Assembly (NCBI GenBank): GCA_025937035.1
Contig: JAICSG010000170.1
Span: 1-7,668 of the forward strand
Source of the DNA: Thermoanaerobaculia bacterium
GTDB taxonomy: Bacteria; Acidobacteriota; Thermoanaerobaculia; Multivoradales; UBA5704
Direction: 5' to 3'
DNA length: 7,668 bases
Positions 6,002 through 7,668 of the stretch are shown here, in pieces. Both the position numbers and the translations under genes were made by a program. A model generated the notes under the pieces. The model ran no database searches. It had not been told where the DNA came from and worked only from the letters and a program-made list of their open reading frames with translations. Each line of letters begins with the position of its first letter. The first letter of the stretch is position 1.

Positions 6002-6499
6002 TCAACGCCGCTCTTCCTTCCCCACCAGGCAGTCGCGGGCAATAAAGCTCCATTGCCGGAAGTGGCTCTCAGCAATTTCGTTCACGAGCGTACCCAGATC
6101 CTGGATCGCCTTGGGGGCGGCCTTCTCGTAGCAGAGAAAGTCGAGGCGCCCGCGATACTCCACGACGAGGTCCTCCGCGTCGCAGCAACCCCGGTGATAG
6201 TCACTGGCCTCGGCGATGGCTCGGGCCTCCTCAAAGCCCCGGCTCTCCAGAATTTCGGTCAGACGTGTGGATTCCCGGAGAGTCAGCCTGGATCTCCAGG
6301 GCGTGTCCACTCCGAACCCGCCGAGCTCCAACCGGCCATCACCGTAGAAATACAAGTCGTACACCAGGGGCGCTTGTCCTCCGGAAGAATAGGATACGGT
6401 CAGGAAGTATCCGGGCCTCGGCGTGCTCGCCGGAATGCTGGAGCATGCCGTCATGGACAGACAGACGGTGAGGCCAAGGATCGGAAGGAAAGGTTTCAT
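6002..6499 (-). CDS. Predicted lipoprotein of unknown function
   Basis: A 165-residue protein starting MKPFLPILGLTVCLSMTACSS. A short basic/hydrophobic signal is followed by a lipobox-like M-T-A-C (Cys19 from this start), so it is probably exported and lipid-anchored. The mature part has alternating strands (YFLTVSYSSGG, LVYDLYFYGDGRLELGG), a helix with LTLRESTRLTEILESRGF, a C-C pair at RGCCDAED and an aromatic strand LVVEYRGRLDFLCYEK. The layout loosely recalls small lipoproteins of the DUF6438 type, but I cannot assign a family. An upstream in-frame ATG at 6511 would add four residues. Neither start has a good Shine-Dalgarno, and I prefer the one giving the standard M-K signal start. It follows the molybdopterin oxidoreductase gene by 22 bases (10 from the longer start), so it is likely co-transcribed and may be translationally coupled. 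Confidence 0.72.
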   Translation of the reverse strand: MKPFLPILGLTVCLSMTACSSIPASTPRPGYFLTVSYSSGGQAPLVYDLYFYGDGRLELGGFGVDTPWRSRLTLRESTRLTEILESRGFEEARAIAEASDYHRGCCDAEDLVVEYRGRLDFLCYEKAAPKAIQDLGTLVNEIAESHFRQWSFIARDCLVGKEERR

Positions 6500-6521
6500 G
6501 CAGCTTGGCATGACGTCAATT

Positions 6522-7535
6522 TTAGGCGGAACGCCGCAGATAAGCCTCCTGATCCTCCAGAATCCCCCGCCCCCCCTCCCAACGCATCCCGGCGATGCGG
6601 GCCTGCCGGTCCTGATCGAAGAATTTGGTGGCCGAGAGGAACGTGTCGCGCAGATCGGCCCCGGTCAGGTCGGCCCCCGCGAAGTCGGCCCCTTCGAGAT
6701 CGGCGCCTCGGAGGTCGGCGCCGCGCAGATCGGCATCCCGCAGATCAGAGAGGCTCAGGTTGGCTCCCCGCAGGTCGGCCCCCTCCAGGCGGGCCTCCCG
6801 CAGGTCGCAATTCTTGAGATGGAGGTCGCCGAGATCCCGCGTCCGCGGCTCCCAGCCGCGAAGGTCGGCGCCCACCACCACCTTCCGGGGGCCGCGATAG
6901 GGGACGTAGCTCTCCGCCTCGCGCAGGGCCCGGAGCTTGTCCGGCGGGAGCGAGCCGCTCACGAAGCGCTGATCGCCGGGCCACGGGTCGGCGTTGTTGT
7001 GGTAGCTCGATTCCCGCTCCCAGTAGCCCAGCCGGTCCTCGGCCATCAGCTCGATCCGGTGCACCCACTTGAGGCTCTTGTAGAAGTAGCGGGAGGGGGT
7101 GACCGTCCGCAGCGGATACCCATGCTCGGGAGTGAGCGGCGCGCCGTCCCGGCCGTGGATCAGCCAGGTGTCCGCCAGGGCGAGCTCCAGCGGCAGGGAC
7201 GTGTCGTGCCGGCGTGGCGAGTACGCCTCGAAGTGCACGAACCGGGCCTCCGGCCGGGGCACGGCCTGGCCCAGCACCACCGCCAGGGGCACCCCATCGA
7301 GGCGCATTCCGAAGTGGCTCCAGCTCGTCACGCAGTGGATGTCCGCCACCAGCTCGCTCTGCGGCAGGGCGAGGATCTCCGCGTAGGTGAAGCTCAGAGG
7401 CCGCTCCACCAGCCCGTCGACGCTCAGGCGCCAGTTGTCGAGGTCGAGCGCCTCGGGAGAGGGCTCCTGCTCGCCCACGACGGGGAACTTCTTCGTGGCG
7501 GTCTGGCCGGGGGGGAGGGTGGAAGCGTGGGTCAT
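6522..7535 (-). CDS. Molybdopterin-dependent oxidoreductase (sulfite oxidase fold) fused to pentapeptide repeats
   Basis: A 337-residue fusion. Residues 15-215 are a sulfite-oxidase-type molybdopterin-binding domain: FPVVGE near the start, WRLSVDGLVERPLSFT, then DIHCVTSWS with Cys68 as the expected molybdenum ligand, TPEHGYPLR (135-143), KSLKWVHRIEL (153-163) and the SYHNNADPWPGDQR stretch (177-190). Residues about 221-303 are pentapeptide repeats of A(D/N)LxG type (for example GADLRGADLEGADFAGADL), which form a right-handed four-sided helix and usually mediate protein contacts. The start at 7535 has AAAGG 7 bases upstream. Longer starts at 7559 or 7619 would add residues encoded by the hairpin-repeat region and are rejected. 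No Tat or Sec signal is seen, so it appears cytoplasmic. The physiological substrate is unknown. It heads a minus-strand operon with the lipoprotein gene. Confidence 0.88.
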   Translation of the reverse strand: MTHASTLPPGQTATKKFPVVGEQEPSPEALDLDNWRLSVDGLVERPLSFTYAEILALPQSELVADIHCVTSWSHFGMRLDGVPLAVVLGQAVPRPEARFVHFEAYSPRRHDTSLPLELALADTWLIHGRDGAPLTPEHGYPLRTVTPSRYFYKSLKWVHRIELMAEDRLGYWERESSYHNNADPWPGDQRFVSGSLPPDKLRALREAESYVPYRGPRKVVVGADLRGWEPRTRDLGDLHLKNCDLREARLEGADLRGANLSLSDLRDADLRGADLRGADLEGADFAGADLTGADLRDTFLSATKFFDQDRQARIAGMRWEGGRGILEDQEAYLRRSA

Positions 7536-7574
7536 TCCAGAGCCTTTAGTGTAGTGCATCGCACGTTCGCCAGC

Positions 7575-7663
7575 GCGGCCCTTCAGGCCGCCTCGGGATG
7601 GATCTTCCGCCTCTCTCACCCAGGGCGATGCCCTGGGCTAAGTCAGAGCGGCCCCTTCGGGCC
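7575..7663. repeat. Cluster of three GC-rich hairpins, likely dispersed intergenic repeat (cut by window edge)
   Basis: Three perfect stem-loops occur in 89 bases: GCGGCC-CTTCA-GGCCGC (7575-7591), CCCAGGGC-GAT-GCCCTGGG (7619-7637) and GGCCC-CTTC-GGGCC (7650-7663). The first and third share a GGCC-C-TTC core. This sequence style, a CCCAGGGC..GCCCTGGG hairpin followed by GGCTAAG and a GGCCC..GGGCC hairpin, resembles REP-like elements dispersed in Acidobacteriota, Planctomycetota and Verrucomicrobiota genomes. That resemblance is from memory. It lies upstream of the oxidoreductase gene and may be truncated by the window edge. Confidence 0.55.
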
Positions 7664-7668
7664 TCAAC

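Noticed and set aside
6655..6800. Tandem DNA-level repeat with a roughly 15-base period
   Set aside because: It is the coding signature of the pentapeptide repeats in the oxidoreductase gene, not a CRISPR array or satellite.
7536..7619. N-terminal extension of the oxidoreductase to an ATG at 7619
   Set aside because: It would translate the palindromic repeat region, lacks a Shine-Dalgarno and adds sequence unlike the family. The start at 7535 has an AAAGG at proper distance.

Overview
This is a GC-rich bacterial chromosome window, probably from an Acidobacteriota-like soil or environmental lineage. The evidence is indirect: a short Cys/Thr-rich peptide with a KKLVLSRETVQLL-type leader, a stand-alone citrate synthase fused to a DNA-binding domain, and palindromic GC-rich hairpin repeats at the right edge. 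Myxococcota or Gemmatimonadota cannot be excluded. No RNA genes, CRISPR arrays or transposase genes are visible.

Left part (1-615). A membrane-anchored protein on the minus strand runs off the left edge. A hairpin and then a 52-residue ribosomal peptide (RiPP) precursor follow, also on the minus strand. The precursor has a strong Shine-Dalgarno site, a leader ending in a Gly-Gly-Gly stretch, and a four-cysteine core resembling class I lanthipeptide substrates. No modification enzyme is in the window. A 264-base divergent intergenic region separates it from the next operon.

Centre-left (616-3543). Two plus-strand genes 18 bases apart encode an S8 subtilisin-like protease with an apparent I9-like N-terminal domain but no signal peptide, and a large serine alpha/beta hydrolase, also without a signal peptide. 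They look like one transcription unit of two presumably cytoplasmic serine hydrolases. The hydrolase gene overlaps the 3' end of the next, convergent gene by 34 bases.

Centre-right (3510-5988). Two divergent citrate-synthase-family genes lie back to back. The minus-strand one is a plain citrate synthase (391 aa). The plus-strand one (401 aa) carries a MerR/excisionase-like helix-turn-helix at its N terminus and keeps the catalytic His/His/Asp set. Between them, a perfect palindrome TTGATT-N4-AATCAA lies inside a 19-base spacer separating a TTGTCA -35 and a TATGAT -10. That is the layout of MerR-family promoters, and it suggests the fused enzyme senses a substrate and regulates itself and its neighbour. 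This is the most interesting system in the window.

Right part (6002-7668). A minus-strand two-gene operon encodes a sulfite-oxidase-fold molybdopterin oxidoreductase with a C-terminal pentapeptide-repeat solenoid, followed by a small predicted lipoprotein of unknown function. Upstream of it, at the window edge, are three GC-rich hairpins typical of a dispersed intergenic repeat.
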